A stretch of DNA of 64,000 nt from Cephalotus follicularis (taxonomy: Eukaryota > Streptophyta > Magnoliopsida > Oxalidales > Cephalotaceae). A model generated the notes under the pieces. It did not search any database and was not told where the DNA came from. It saw only the letters and a list, made by a program, of their open reading frames with translations. Shown in pieces: positions 47,509 through 58,367 of the stretch; the stretch's first letter is position 1; the number at the start of each line of letters is the position of its first letter. The stretch spans positions 372,001 through 436,000 of the forward strand of contig BDDD01000420.1 in NCBI GenBank assembly GCA_001972305.1, read 5' to 3'. Made by a program: the position numbers and the translations under genes.

Positions 47509-48274
47509 TCTCATCTGTTTAGCCTTAGCTGCAATATCCTCAAGCTGCATAGCTTAGGAAGAAATATCCGATATGGAGGTCAACCCGAAGGAGGTTAGTT
47601 TCCTCCTCAAATTCAATCTCAGTCCCCGAAGGAACTTCTTTGCTCTACGCTCTTGGCTTTCCACTAAGTACAAGGCGGATCGGGCTAGCTGCGTGAACCT
47701 CGCCTCATACTCAGCAACTGTCATGCTTCCTTGTACCAAGTTAGCAAATTCAATTTCTCTTCTGTCTGTCTACACCTGAGGGTAGTACCTTGCATTGAAT
47801 TCTCTTTTGAAGGCATCCCAAGAGCGGACTGTACCATTCCTTGTCCAATCTGTGTTAACCATAGCCCACCAATGCTCAGCTTCTCCTTGGAGCATATACA
47901 CTGCCAATACCAATCTCTGTTCATCATCACATCCCATGACCTCAAAGATCTTTTCCAGATGGATTAGCCAAGACTCAGCAAGGGTAGGATCAGGGAGTCC
48001 TACAAATGCTGGAGGCTGCAACTTTAAGAAACGGCTCAACATGTCTTCCCTCCTTGGTCTACGTTCCACTCTAGCCTATTGGCATCCCATCAGAGTATGT
48101 ATCTGTGCAATAGTGGCACACAAAAATTCTCCAAAACTTAGGGTCAGCACCCACTGGTGGAGCATTAGGATCATACTCTGGAAAAGCATTACCAAGAGCC
48201 GGTTCATCATCAACAGGAGTAGGGGCAGGAGCATTCCTTCCACCCCGTTCGCCACGCCTTCCTCTGTTTTCCAT
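47509..48274 (-). pseudogene. Element C gag, matrix/capsid part
   Basis: Starts MENRGRRGERGG (ATG 48274-48272) and contains EKIFEVMGCDDEQRLVLAVY, GEAEHWWA and GSMTVAEYEARFTQLARSA. Frameshifts near 48070 and 47750 break it. The stop at 47554-47556 (TAA) sits at the codon where A has TGA. Confidence 0.9.
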
Positions 48275-48444
48275 TACTATCAAAGACAACAATGGGATGA
48301 TCAGATGCAATCACTTTCAATTCCAATATCAATCTCTTTTCCAATAATAATAGCATGAATAAGCAAGAACACATATCATGCAAATCCATTCAGTCAATCT
48401 CAATCAACGCATTTATATATACTTAGCTAGCAGGCCGACCAATG

Positions 48445-48456
48445 TCTCTGATACCA
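48445..48456 (-). promoter_or_regulatory. Primer binding site of C (tRNA-iMet)
   Basis: Same site and spacing as in A (complement tggtatcagaga), three bases from the LTR start at 48460. Confidence 0.88.
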
Positions 48457-48459
48457 TAC

Positions 48460-50858
48460 TGTAACACCCCGCGCCCACAGGGCGGACACGTGGCATTACT
48501 CTCAATCCAAAACACAATACAATGGTCGGGACTAGCAATATAAAAATAAAACTTTAAAACTTTGTAATACACATCAGTTGCGGAAGATACAATACAAATC
48601 CTTTACAATACTAGTCTTTTCAATACATCATCAATCCTTCAAAACAACATTACAATGCAATACATTTCCATCTTTCACTACAATATCTCTATCAGCTTCA
48701 CGATACCCAAGAAGTCATGCGGTCAATGGGTCTTCAGTCCTTCTGTCCACTGTTACTTGCTGCCTTACCTATGCCGCACATAAAGGTACAACACAGCCCC
48801 ACCCCAAAGGATGGGGTTAGCCACGCTGGCTAAGCAGAAACCGCATGCAGCATGCATGTAAAATGTGTAATATCGGTGACAATCTCTACAATATCAATGT
48901 GCGGTGTACAATATCAATGCATGACATGGCAATTGTACATGTACAATTGGCGATCAGACTACCCGTATGACAGTGGTCTATAACAGAGCATACGGATAGG
49001 ATCTATAACAATCAATTAATAGCAGACATTCGATGGTGGTGTATAAAACACCCAATCAATAAATCAATATCCTATAGAGCATGCGACCGGTATTAATACA
49101 ATGTCAATAAGTTAGCAATGATCAATCCCACGGAAGGTAGTCCTTCAAAAAGGGTGGGAGATCTATCTACGGTTCTCAGACTGATCAGGTCTGGGACTCA
49201 TAGATCTTTCAGCCTATGGCTGGGTCAATACAATCTCGATGAGCTAATACCGAGGGAGATACTATACCATTAGGGAGCTACGCCCCTCAAGGGAGCATCA
49301 ATCCACAATCAATCGGTACCGCTCGTCAGCGGGTCAATACAATGCGATAAATGAAACGATCGACGGAATAGGTGGACAGAGTCAACAACCTAACCTGCCG
49401 ACACGAATCATAAGGTCGCTCTATAGGATCCATACAATACAATCAATCAATCAATCGATTCAATACAATATTGAGTAAAGTCAATAAGTGGTGGTGTCTA
49501 ATGGAGAAATGGAAACGTGCGTCCATCGTACCGACTTAGACTCGCAACAACACCCATGACTCAAGCAATCCATCAATGTATCAATACAACGTCGAAGCAA
49601 GGCCGATAAGTGGTGGTGCCTAATGGAGGGATGGGAACGTGCATCCATTTTACCGACTTAGACTCACAACAACACTCATGACTCAAGCAATCAATCAATC
49701 AGTACAATCATTAAAACTGTTTTCAAACACTTGGACACCTCAAGTGAGGCTCTAGCCAAGTGGCAATGTGAAAAGAATTTGAAAACCGGCTTTAAAACAG
49801 TTAAAAACTCATTTCAGTACATTAGGCATCGATGCCTTTGGTGAAATACATCGACTCCTCTTTAAAACGGTGGAAAGACGTCGATGTCTTTGAAAGACAT
49901 CGATGTGTTTCCCTATTTGTGTAGAGATATGGCCGAAGAAGTCGATGTCCTTGGAGAAAGGCGTCGACGCTTTTCAATAAAAATAGCCTGAGAATGCACA
50001 GCGATGTTCAGCATCGATGTCTTTCCAGGGGAGAGACATCTCGAGGCGTCTTTGAAAGACGCCGACGTCTTTGAAAGAGATCGATGTCTTTGCTGCAGAA
50101 TCAAGGATATAGCACTCAGATGAGAAAGACATCAACGTCTTTGGGCTAAGGGTCGATGTCTTTTCCTGGCAAGGTCGATTTTATGCAGAAAATAGGGCCA
50201 ATCTCAAGTCAAAATCCAATTTAAAGGCATTCTTTGAAAACCAAAGTTTACAATCAATCATTTGAGGTTAGTAAGACTAGTTACAACCTTCCAATTTCAA
50301 TTTCAATCCTTTAATCAACAATTAGGTCAAGAGTTTGCTATAAACCCTAAAAACCCAAATTCACTCAATTCAATCATTCAATTAGTCATTCAATCAATAC
50401 AATCAATCATTCAATCAGTACAAGAGGCAGACAATTCAAGTAAGAAGTCCTACCTATCACTTAAGCTTCAAAAGCTGAGCGTCCAATCACTCAAATCGCT
50501 GCTATGCCGTTCAATCACCAATCCACTACTTGCAATCACTGTCCTTGTTGATGGAGATGCAATCCAGGGCTGCAATGGTGGAAAAATAGAGGCTGCTCAG
50601 CTGGAGAGAGAGGGAGAAGGATAGAGAGAGGGGGATGAATGGTGAGAATGAGAGAAATGACAAAGAATTGACTTAAATAGTTGATTCGGTCAACTCTCCA
50701 AAACTCTGCCCAAAATCCTGACTATACATGCATGTGATCAATACAATATCAATAGGTATAAGAATACCTCAATTCAATACAGTTCAGTATGATCCAATAC
50801 GGTACAATACGGTACGATGTATGCATGAACAGTACAAAAGGGAATTCGGGTCGTCACA
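48460..50858 (-). repeat. 5' LTR of C (2399 bp)
   Basis: tgtaacaccc to tcgtcaca. TATTTAAG (minus, 50673-50680) is a likely TATA box. The TCGA array is at 49845-50165. Close to the 3' LTR, with small indels. Confidence 0.94.
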
Positions 50859-50863
50859 GTAAC

Positions 50864-51970
50864 AGTCGACTGGTTGATGTATGGAAGGACAGTCGACTGT
50901 CACAGGGTAACAGTCGACTGGTCTAAGCTCAGACAGGTGTCTGTGCATGGCGTGTGAAACAGGGCAGTGGCAGTTGATGACATGTGTTCTAAAATGTGTC
51001 ATGCCGAGATAAGGCTCGCCACCAGCTGTGTAACATGCAAGAGTGGTGTCTTGCATGTGCTCTATTCCACCTGCAACATGCAGCTTGGAAATTTAGAGTA
51101 GACAACCTGTGAAAAGAAAAGAGGAAGGAAACATGCATGTGAGGGAGAGAAAGGAAATGCCAGGGATTGTAGTTAATGGAATCTGACGAATTCCTAAGCA
51201 TTTAAACCTTCTATATCAACTGTTGAGAGCTGAAATTGAGTGCTAGAAACACTGAGAAGAGAGGATTTATGGTGGAGTAATTTCTGAACTTGCATGTTGA
51301 AGTTAGAGAGTTCAAAGTGTGTTGAAGCTTGATTCTCCCGGGTAAGTCACTGGTTTAAGTTACTTATGTTACCATGGCTCAACAATAGTATAAACACACT
51401 AAATTGATATTATATCTCTTGGTTAACATGCATGTATAGATTTAATTGCTGGAATTGGAGTTGAGTTGGTATAAAGAGTTTTGGAACTCAAGGTGAGTTT
51501 GAGGCTTAGGATATCTCTGGTAAGTTGCTGGTTTGATTTTAGTACTGGTATGGTAGTTAGTCAACCATATATAGTTACTGATTTCCATTCTATCTGCCTG
51601 TCAACATGCACCTATAGCATTAAATTTCTGGATTGTTGGTGTTGAGTTGAAGTTGGAACATAAAGAGAAGAATCAATCCAATTTGATTCTGGGATAGCGA
51701 TTGAGGTAGGGGTATTGACATGTTTTTGAAGATATAATATGCATAGCATGTCTGGATAATTTCTATATGATTGGATGCTACTGATTGGTTTGAATTAGAT
51801 TGTGAACATGCATACTCTGTTCTTGTTAACTACTGCCTGTCATTTTTCTGGGCAAAACAGTTGACTGTTGAGCCTAAAAGCCGACTACTCAATGTAAACA
51901 GCCGACTGTTAAGGACAAACAGTTGACTACTCCATGTAAACAACTGGCTATTCTTATGAACAGTCGATTG
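50864..51970. repeat. CAGTCGACTG-type arrays, LTR E
   Basis: Array 1 (50864-50925): three intact cagtcgactg cores. Array 2 (51858-51970): cagttgactg, agccgactac, cagccgactg, cagttgactac and cagtcgattg. This is the D pattern with the central CpG mostly converted. Confidence 0.8.
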
Positions 51971-53298
51971 TTAAGAGATAAATTCCTGATAATAGGTACT
52001 GTTTAGGCTTAAATGGTATGTAATCACCCTGGCCTCCACATGGGATGATTCTAATATTCAATCCTGGCCATGTGTAGTTAAATTTCGAGAATTAAACAAC
52101 TTATGCATTCCTTGTGTGAATTGTGTAAGAATGACTATGGTTATGTTAATGATTCTTGTTTGAATCCTTGAATTGCTATTGTCCCTATTGTTATGCTGCT
52201 ATATTATGCTGCTGTTATAGATATTGTATATCTATTTAGTGTTCATTAACACTATTGTTTCACTTAATTTCAAGGATCGAACCAACTAAGTGCTATAAGC
52301 ACAAATATGGATTTTAACTATGGTTTTCAAATAAGACTTACTGTCAATAAATTACTGTTCCTCCATGAGAGGTACCACTATTGTTTTGTTCTCCAAAAGA
52401 GAACCACTATTTTATTGTTACTGTTTCCTCCAAAAGAGAGGTACGGTCACTGAATTGTTAAATGTTTCTAAAATAAAACTACTACTACATTACATATTAT
52501 AGATATATGTAATATTGTTATTGAATTGATTGAATCGTTTGTCTATGCTTGCCGTTAGTCGAGTGATAGGAGACATCACTGGCTACGGGGTGGTCCTATG
52601 TGCCAGAAGTTGTCTAGAGCTTCCACCAAACTTATCTGCAATGCAGATCTCGATTGTTACCTGCCCGCTAAATGCCGGCAGAATTGTTACCTGATCTATC
52701 ATCTTCGGAGTGTAGGGTGATAGTTAGGTAGTGCGCAGTTGGTGCTAGGAGTTAGCGACATGTGACACCCAACCATTGTACTGATTGATTTTACCCTTGT
52801 GCGGTATTCTTGAATTGTATTGTCTATGGCCACTTGGCATGATTGATCATATTTATTGGAATACTTAAAATATATGTTATTCTCAAAATAAACTGTCATA
52901 CATGTTTACATTTGTATATTCTTCCTCATGCTTTATTCCTACTTAGCCGAGTGAGGACAAAGGCTAACCCCCTATAATTTCAGATTAAGTGAAGGCATTC
53001 GGGCAAGTGCTGCTGAAGCTTGAGGAGAGCTTCTGTGTTGTTTAAGGTTGTTATTTACTACCTCAATTTGTATTGTAATAACGATCTACTCCGTTTGTTA
53101 TATTTACATTCAAACATGTAATTTATAACGTATGTTGTACTTGTAAGCACGTAGTATGGGCTGCGTGCGGATGATTATTATAATCCGGCTATGGAATGCT
53201 TCTACTTTTGATAAAATTATTGATGATTGATGAATGCTGGATTATTAACTGTTACCATATATATATGTTGTCAATGTGAGAAATAACGGGGTGTGACA
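50864..53298 (+). mobile_element. Element E: solo LTR, right part
   Basis: Continues from 31801 after C is removed and ends acggggtgtgaca like D. It is followed by attgg (53299-53303), the duplicate of 31604-31608. With the left part the LTR is about 2.63 kb. It is a diverged relative of the D LTR: same order of TCGA arrays, donor, structured stretch, acceptor and end. There is no internal region, so it is a solo LTR. Confidence 0.93.
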
Positions 53299-53303
53299 AT
53301 TGG

Positions 53304-53894
53304 AAACCTATGAAGATTTCAAATAAAAAAATTTATAAATATAATACATTTAACCCATTTAATTTCATTGAAAGAATTCAAACAATTGAACAAACCATAA
53401 AAATTACTAAGATTCAACAAAATATTAAAAGAATTAGCTAAAAACTTTAAATATATTCATTTCGTTTTAGTTCAAGTAACAATTAAACCATTAACAAGAC
53501 AATGAGTAAACACTTCTGTCGTGGCATGTCTCTGAGATGCCAGACATTTAAATTTTGATGATTCTTTAATTGGAGCCATTGAAATAAGTATTTGTAATGA
53601 ACCTGTCTATTTTGATGGGTATCCATATTTAACCATTTGTTTAACAGATAAAAACATTTTAGAAACTCTAAAAATTAACATTAAGCTCCACAGTTATAAT
53701 ATGTTACCTGGATCCGAAATCATTGCAATAATTCATCATATTCATTATAAAGTTACTAATTCAATTTGTCCAAAATCATAAGTAAATTTAACAAAAGGAG
53801 AAACCACTATGATGAAATGTGTAACAATGATTCAAACATTTTAATTCCTCAAAAAATTAAATGGAGTGAGATAAATATTCCCGAGGATTGGTCC
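53304..53894 (+). pseudogene. F movement-protein region (caulimovirid-like), broken
   Basis: The frame opened at 31516 resumes here once E and one copy of attgg are set aside. About 53460-53790 resembles the 30K-type movement protein of plant pararetroviruses (PF01107 family): a core with LNFDDSLIGAIE and a following beta-rich stretch. In-frame stops occur near 53443, 53504 and 53534; the last could be CGA to TGA at a conserved Arg. Movement proteins carry virus through plasmodesmata; this copy cannot be made. It is cut at 53894 by LTR G. Confidence 0.6.
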
Positions 53895-55094
53895 TGTAAC
53901 GCCCCGACCCGAGTACACTTTATGCTCAAAGCGAGCTTCGAGGAATCGGTGCGTTACGTGGGGTGAACCATTAACCATCAAATCGTTTATTCATTTAACG
54001 ATCCATTATTCATTTAATCTTAACTTAGATTTAAAACCTAATATTATTACTCAATAACTTCACAGGATCACATATGCTTACATCTTTGAACACCAAATTC
54101 AAAATATCATATTCTCATTATCATGATCGTTTCTAATACCTTTGCATTTGTACATCACTTAACATGTAACCTTACACAGCGAAAAAACATAAACTTATTA
54201 CATCATAAAACAATCATATACTCACCTTTATCATTAACTTCTCATACTCTCAAGTAGGTTCTAAAACTTTTGATATCATCATCTTACATAAAAACATCAT
54301 AACCTATATCATTCATTTCCTTACTTTAACATCTAGACATCATTTATCATAAAACGTTACATGGTAGAAAACATTAACACATGACATTAAAACATAACTT
54401 CATAGCATATCGTACTTCCTTTCCTTACACTTCTTTTGTGAACTTCCTCTAAAGCTCGCAACTTCATGTTCAACGTTTCCTGGAAGATTTGTTTGAAAAC
54501 AAGACATTGAAAGGAGTGAGCATTAAAGAGCCCAGTAAGAAACGTAGTCATAAAACGTTATCGAAATCCGTTATTTTTGATAATTTATATCAAAACGTTT
54601 CAACATCATACATTTCAAAATATCTTTGAAAATCATCTTCTAGTTTTATAAAACCAAAACATTTCACTATCAAAATACTCTTTTCTGATAACTTTCATAA
54701 AATCAGAATATTTCTAAAACCATACATTTTCTGGTGTATAACACCGACATACTTGAAAACAATCAAAAACGTTTTCCAATCATACCTTCTTTTGACTTGT
54801 ATCACAGCCATACTTGAAAACATCAGTAAAATCATTTTCTTCACATTCATAAACAAAACATCTTTAAAACCCTTTTTCTGGTATACAACCAGAACATTTC
54901 ACATTCCTTTTTGTTTTTCTGATCATATCTCATGATTCAGAACATTTCATAAAACTTAATGGTCGTGAACCTTTAATGAACCCTTTCACACCGCTTCACC
55001 GGGGCATTGTTTACTCCCCGATTACTATCCTTACATCACATGCATGCCCGTGAGCACTCTCGGCTCCATTAACATTGAGCATCTCTCTCCATTC

Positions 55095-55436
55095 CCCTTG
55101 GATCGCAATCCAAGGGTGGTTCATTCATTATTAATCTTTTACTAGATTAATCCTCACTGGATCGCAATCCAGTAGTTGTTCATGTCATAAATTCATTTCT
55201 TAAAACATTTCATAAAACATTGCTTAATACTTTGAGTGACTAGCTCAAAGCATTCATAACACATTTCTCTTCATTCGAGTAATTAACTCAAATGCATTCA
55301 TAAAACATTTCTCTTCATTTGAGTAGTTAACTCAAATGCATTCATCAAACATTTCTCTTCATTTGAGTAGTTAACTCAAATGCATTCATAAAACATTTCT
55401 CTTAATTTGAATAGTTAACTCAAATGCATTCAAAAA
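55095..55436. repeat. Hairpin ladder with 44-bp tandem unit in G
   Basis: Hairpins in order: cccttggat-cgca-atccaaggg (9-bp stem, 55095-55116), attaatc/gattaat, actggat-cgca-atccagt (55156-55173), ctttgag/ctcaaag near 55234. Four 44-bp units start at 55261, 55305, 55349 and 55393, each holding atttgagt/actcaaat around gttaac. Two stems share the loop cgca but differ in paired outer bases. Confidence 0.8.
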
Positions 55437-56164
55437 CATTTATAAAACAACTTTGCATAACTTTTCTAAAATAGATATTTCATACAGAAATAAACTCTTT
55501 CCTGGAAAACTTTAAACATAAAAGTTAAAGTAGACATCTCAAGGAATTCATTGAGATAAAAATCATAAAATTCTGCAGAGAAACGAAGCTGCAATGAATT
55601 TTTAAAGTTGCAGTTCCCTTTTGAAAATAGGACCTGAGCAGTAGAAGAAAACGGGGCTTTTCATCAAGAATTGGACAGAATTTTGAGATTCATAAAACAT
55701 AACAGTTAAAGTAGACATCTTAAAGTTTTCAAAACATTCAACCATTTGAAATTTCATCTAGAAACGAGCAAGATATGCATAAAACAATCTGCTGCACAAT
55801 TTTGAAGTAAAACAGAGGAAGCTTTGACATAAATGGGTATAGAATTTCCTTACCTCACTTTGATCTCCTCCTCTCTAATCTCAGCAAAAAGAAACCCTTC
55901 ATCAGCTGAGAATGCACCCATATATAAAGAGAGAGAGAAACTTGGAGACCAAGCTTGCATGGTGTCATCCATGACCTCACCCATGTGAGTTTGCCTCCTT
56001 GTTGCCCATGTGATTAATTCAATCCAATCCAATGATGCCACCTTCCCCTTTCCATCAGAAAAACATACGTCTTCATTCCCTTGCTTGACACGTGTCCTAC
56101 AATCCATTTAAATCCTCTGAAACGGGACAAAAAGCTAGAATTCTGCACCTGACACAGGGCAAAG

Positions 56165-56475
56165 CGTTGACTCTTTCTCACTAATCATCGCCGGTCACGG
56201 GCTTATCCTGAGTTCTTCAACTTACTTCCCGACTAAAGTGCTGACGCTTTCCTACAAAGCGTTATCGCTTTAAGTCTCATCCAGGTTAACCTCAATACTT
56301 GATCTCAAAGCGTCGAAGCTTACATTTGGAGCGTCGCCGGTTGCTTCCAAAGTGTTGACGCTTTCTCGTAAGCATCGCCAGTGTGAGGGGTTTGTCCAAT
56401 TTGCCGTTGCACTGGTTTAAAGCTCCGTTAGAAGGGGTCTAAGCGTCGCCGGTTTACCACCAAAACGTCGACACT
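56165..56475. repeat. AAGCGTYGACGCTT-type array, LTR G
   Basis: Motifs: aaagcgttgact, gtgctgacgcttt, aaagcgttatcgcttt, aaagcgtcgaagctt, agcgtcgccggt, aaagtgttgacgcttt and aaacgtcgacacttt. The pattern is aaagcg-tcgacgcttt with much decay. Confidence 0.7.
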
Positions 56476-56600
56476 TTACCCCGAACCCCCTGAGCATAGG
56501 GTCATACTACGGGTCCCTTGAAATATATTCCAATTACACAATTGCAAATCATCTTTCCATAATTAATATCTTTGATGGAAATTTGGGTCATTACAGGTCC

Positions 56601-57404
56601 ATACAATCTGATACTATTGCTCCTAACCAAGAAAATATTGAAAATACTTCTTTACATTCAATTACTCAAAATGATGAAGGATTAGTAAAAATTAGGTTTG
56701 ATAAAACTGTAAAAACTAATTCAAACTCATAAAACTTAAGATAAAAATTTAATTACTTAAACATCTGTGACGAGAAATTAGATAGAAATTACTAATTTCA
56801 TCAACACAGATCTTCTACTTCTAGTATTAGATATGGACCGTCAAACTATTTTGATACTAAAACTAAATTGCCAGAAATTTCAAATCAATCAAGTATTTTA
56901 AAAGGAATTTATACTCAAGAAGATTCACGAGATAAAAATTCTCAAGAAAACACTTAAGAATTTAACGAACCTATTTCCCCCACATATTCTGAGATGAAAC
57001 CTCCTTCTCAGTTTATGATGATTAAAATTAATAAACCATTTGAAATTAATAAAGATTTAGTAAGAAAGATTTTCTTCAAGAAAAATATTTAAGAAAAAGA
57101 AACAAATTCTTTAAAAAATATTCTGAAACTGAACAAAATGATATTCGAAGATCATGGTATGAGTACATGACTAAAATCAAGGCTCATGTTATGTTTTTCG
57201 ATTATTTACCAATTTATATTAATCAACAAGAAAATAAAAAATATTTTGAAGAAGAAATTTTAGAAAAGAAAATTTTAGAAGAAAATAAAACATTAGAAAA
57301 TAAACAAAGTTCCAAAAAAATTATTGATAAAGAAACTGTTGATGCAAAAATCCTTTTTTCAACAGTCCCTTATGAGAAAGAGTTTGATTTGTTGAAGGAA
57401 ACGC
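56601..57404 (+). pseudogene. F polyprotein region after the movement protein, broken
   Basis: The frame continues after G (56601 on) with a polar, Ser/Asn/Lys-rich stretch and several stops and shifts. The last open part (57167-57409) has a highly charged Lys/Glu segment. In caulimovirid polyproteins the segment after the movement protein leads to the capsid region; I cannot identify a capsid zinc motif here. It is cut by H at 57404. Confidence 0.5.
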
Positions 57405-57843
57405 TGTAAATGCTCCGAGAAAGCAGTTTGAACGGTGGTATGACTGTATTCCCTGCACAAGTGAGCAAAATGATCGTAGGTCAAGGAGAGTTTTCTTCCG
57501 GGGACACGCTGATGCCTAAGTTAGATCATGCAAGGAATAATTATAGGTGCTTTAGTATGTAAAAATGGCTGACCTGTGTAAAATCTTTTATTCTGGTATT
57601 TATAGAGATTGTTTGTAACTGCCTTTGCTCTGTTTTCAGAAGTGATTTGTGTTTCCCTAAGGAAATGTCAAGGATCTTAGGCCATTTCACTGATTCTCAA
57701 CCGGATTTGGCGTCTAACCGTTACTTTGAGTTATCTTTCCAGATTTTGTGCGCTCGGGCACGTGTCTACACCCCTGGATGACATTTGTCTCATTTTCCCG
57801 AGGACACATGGCACTGCTAATGGATTGAATTTTTCCCATATCA
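57405..57843 (-). repeat. 3' LTR of H (439 bp)
   Basis: tgtaaatgctcc to cccatatca. On the element strand TATAAATA is at 57604-57597 with ccagaataaaag a few bases further on. ctcggagcat near the end is shared with B's LTR. Confidence 0.87.
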
Positions 57844-58367
57844 TATGCCCCCCTGGTCTTTTTTTTCTGGACTTATCAGAGGAAGAAGACCATTTATGGC
57901 TTGGCCCGATTCCGAGCGGGGCTTCAATATACAAACTGAGCCTGACTTGAAAATTGGGCCTGCGTTGCTTAGACTAATTTCGTTATTACCTTGAGGAAAG
58001 AAGAGCAAGCGTCTGTAACGCTCATGCCTCTTCATTTCCCGCGCGTTAGGTCTTCGCTCTTTGCTCCCAATTTGATGCACTTGATCTCAGCCATTTAACC
58101 CCTGTGAGATTAGACGGTTTGAATTTGACCCCTCGCCATTTAAAAGACGTTGTCTTCTTAGAGAAAACCCTTTACGCTTCCTTGAATCCCTAGAGCTCCT
58201 GGTTTTCCGATTCTTGACATCTTCATATTCCCAATCAGTTTCTCTACCAGCCCTCTTCGATTACTTTTGGTGAGGTTCTCTTATGGTCTTATAGATTTTG
58301 AGAAATTGTTTCGCTATCGCTAGGGTTTATCTGGGTTCTTTGCCTTCCCTCTCTCTATAGAATCCGA

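Larger units (their letters stand above)
31802..50858 (-). mobile_element. Element C: second copy of the A family, split by D
   Basis: Minus-strand order: 5' LTR (48460-50858), primer site, gag (split by D), zinc region, protease, RT, RNase H, integrase, interrupted chromodomain, PPT and 3' LTR (31802-34174). Exact duplication gtaac flanks both ends. Without D it is about 9.6 kb. RT is complete here, unlike in A, but gag and integrase are broken. Confidence 0.95.
53895..56595 (-). mobile_element. Element G: solo LTR (2701 bp)
   Basis: tgtaacgccccg to gggtcattaca with exact duplication ggtcc (53890-53894; 56596-56600). No coding region. By analogy with A (same left-end wording) it probably lies on the minus strand; a TATA-like block on that strand is near 55920. 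It contains a ladder of hairpins (55095-55436) and a TCGA-type array (56165-56475). Confidence 0.86.
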
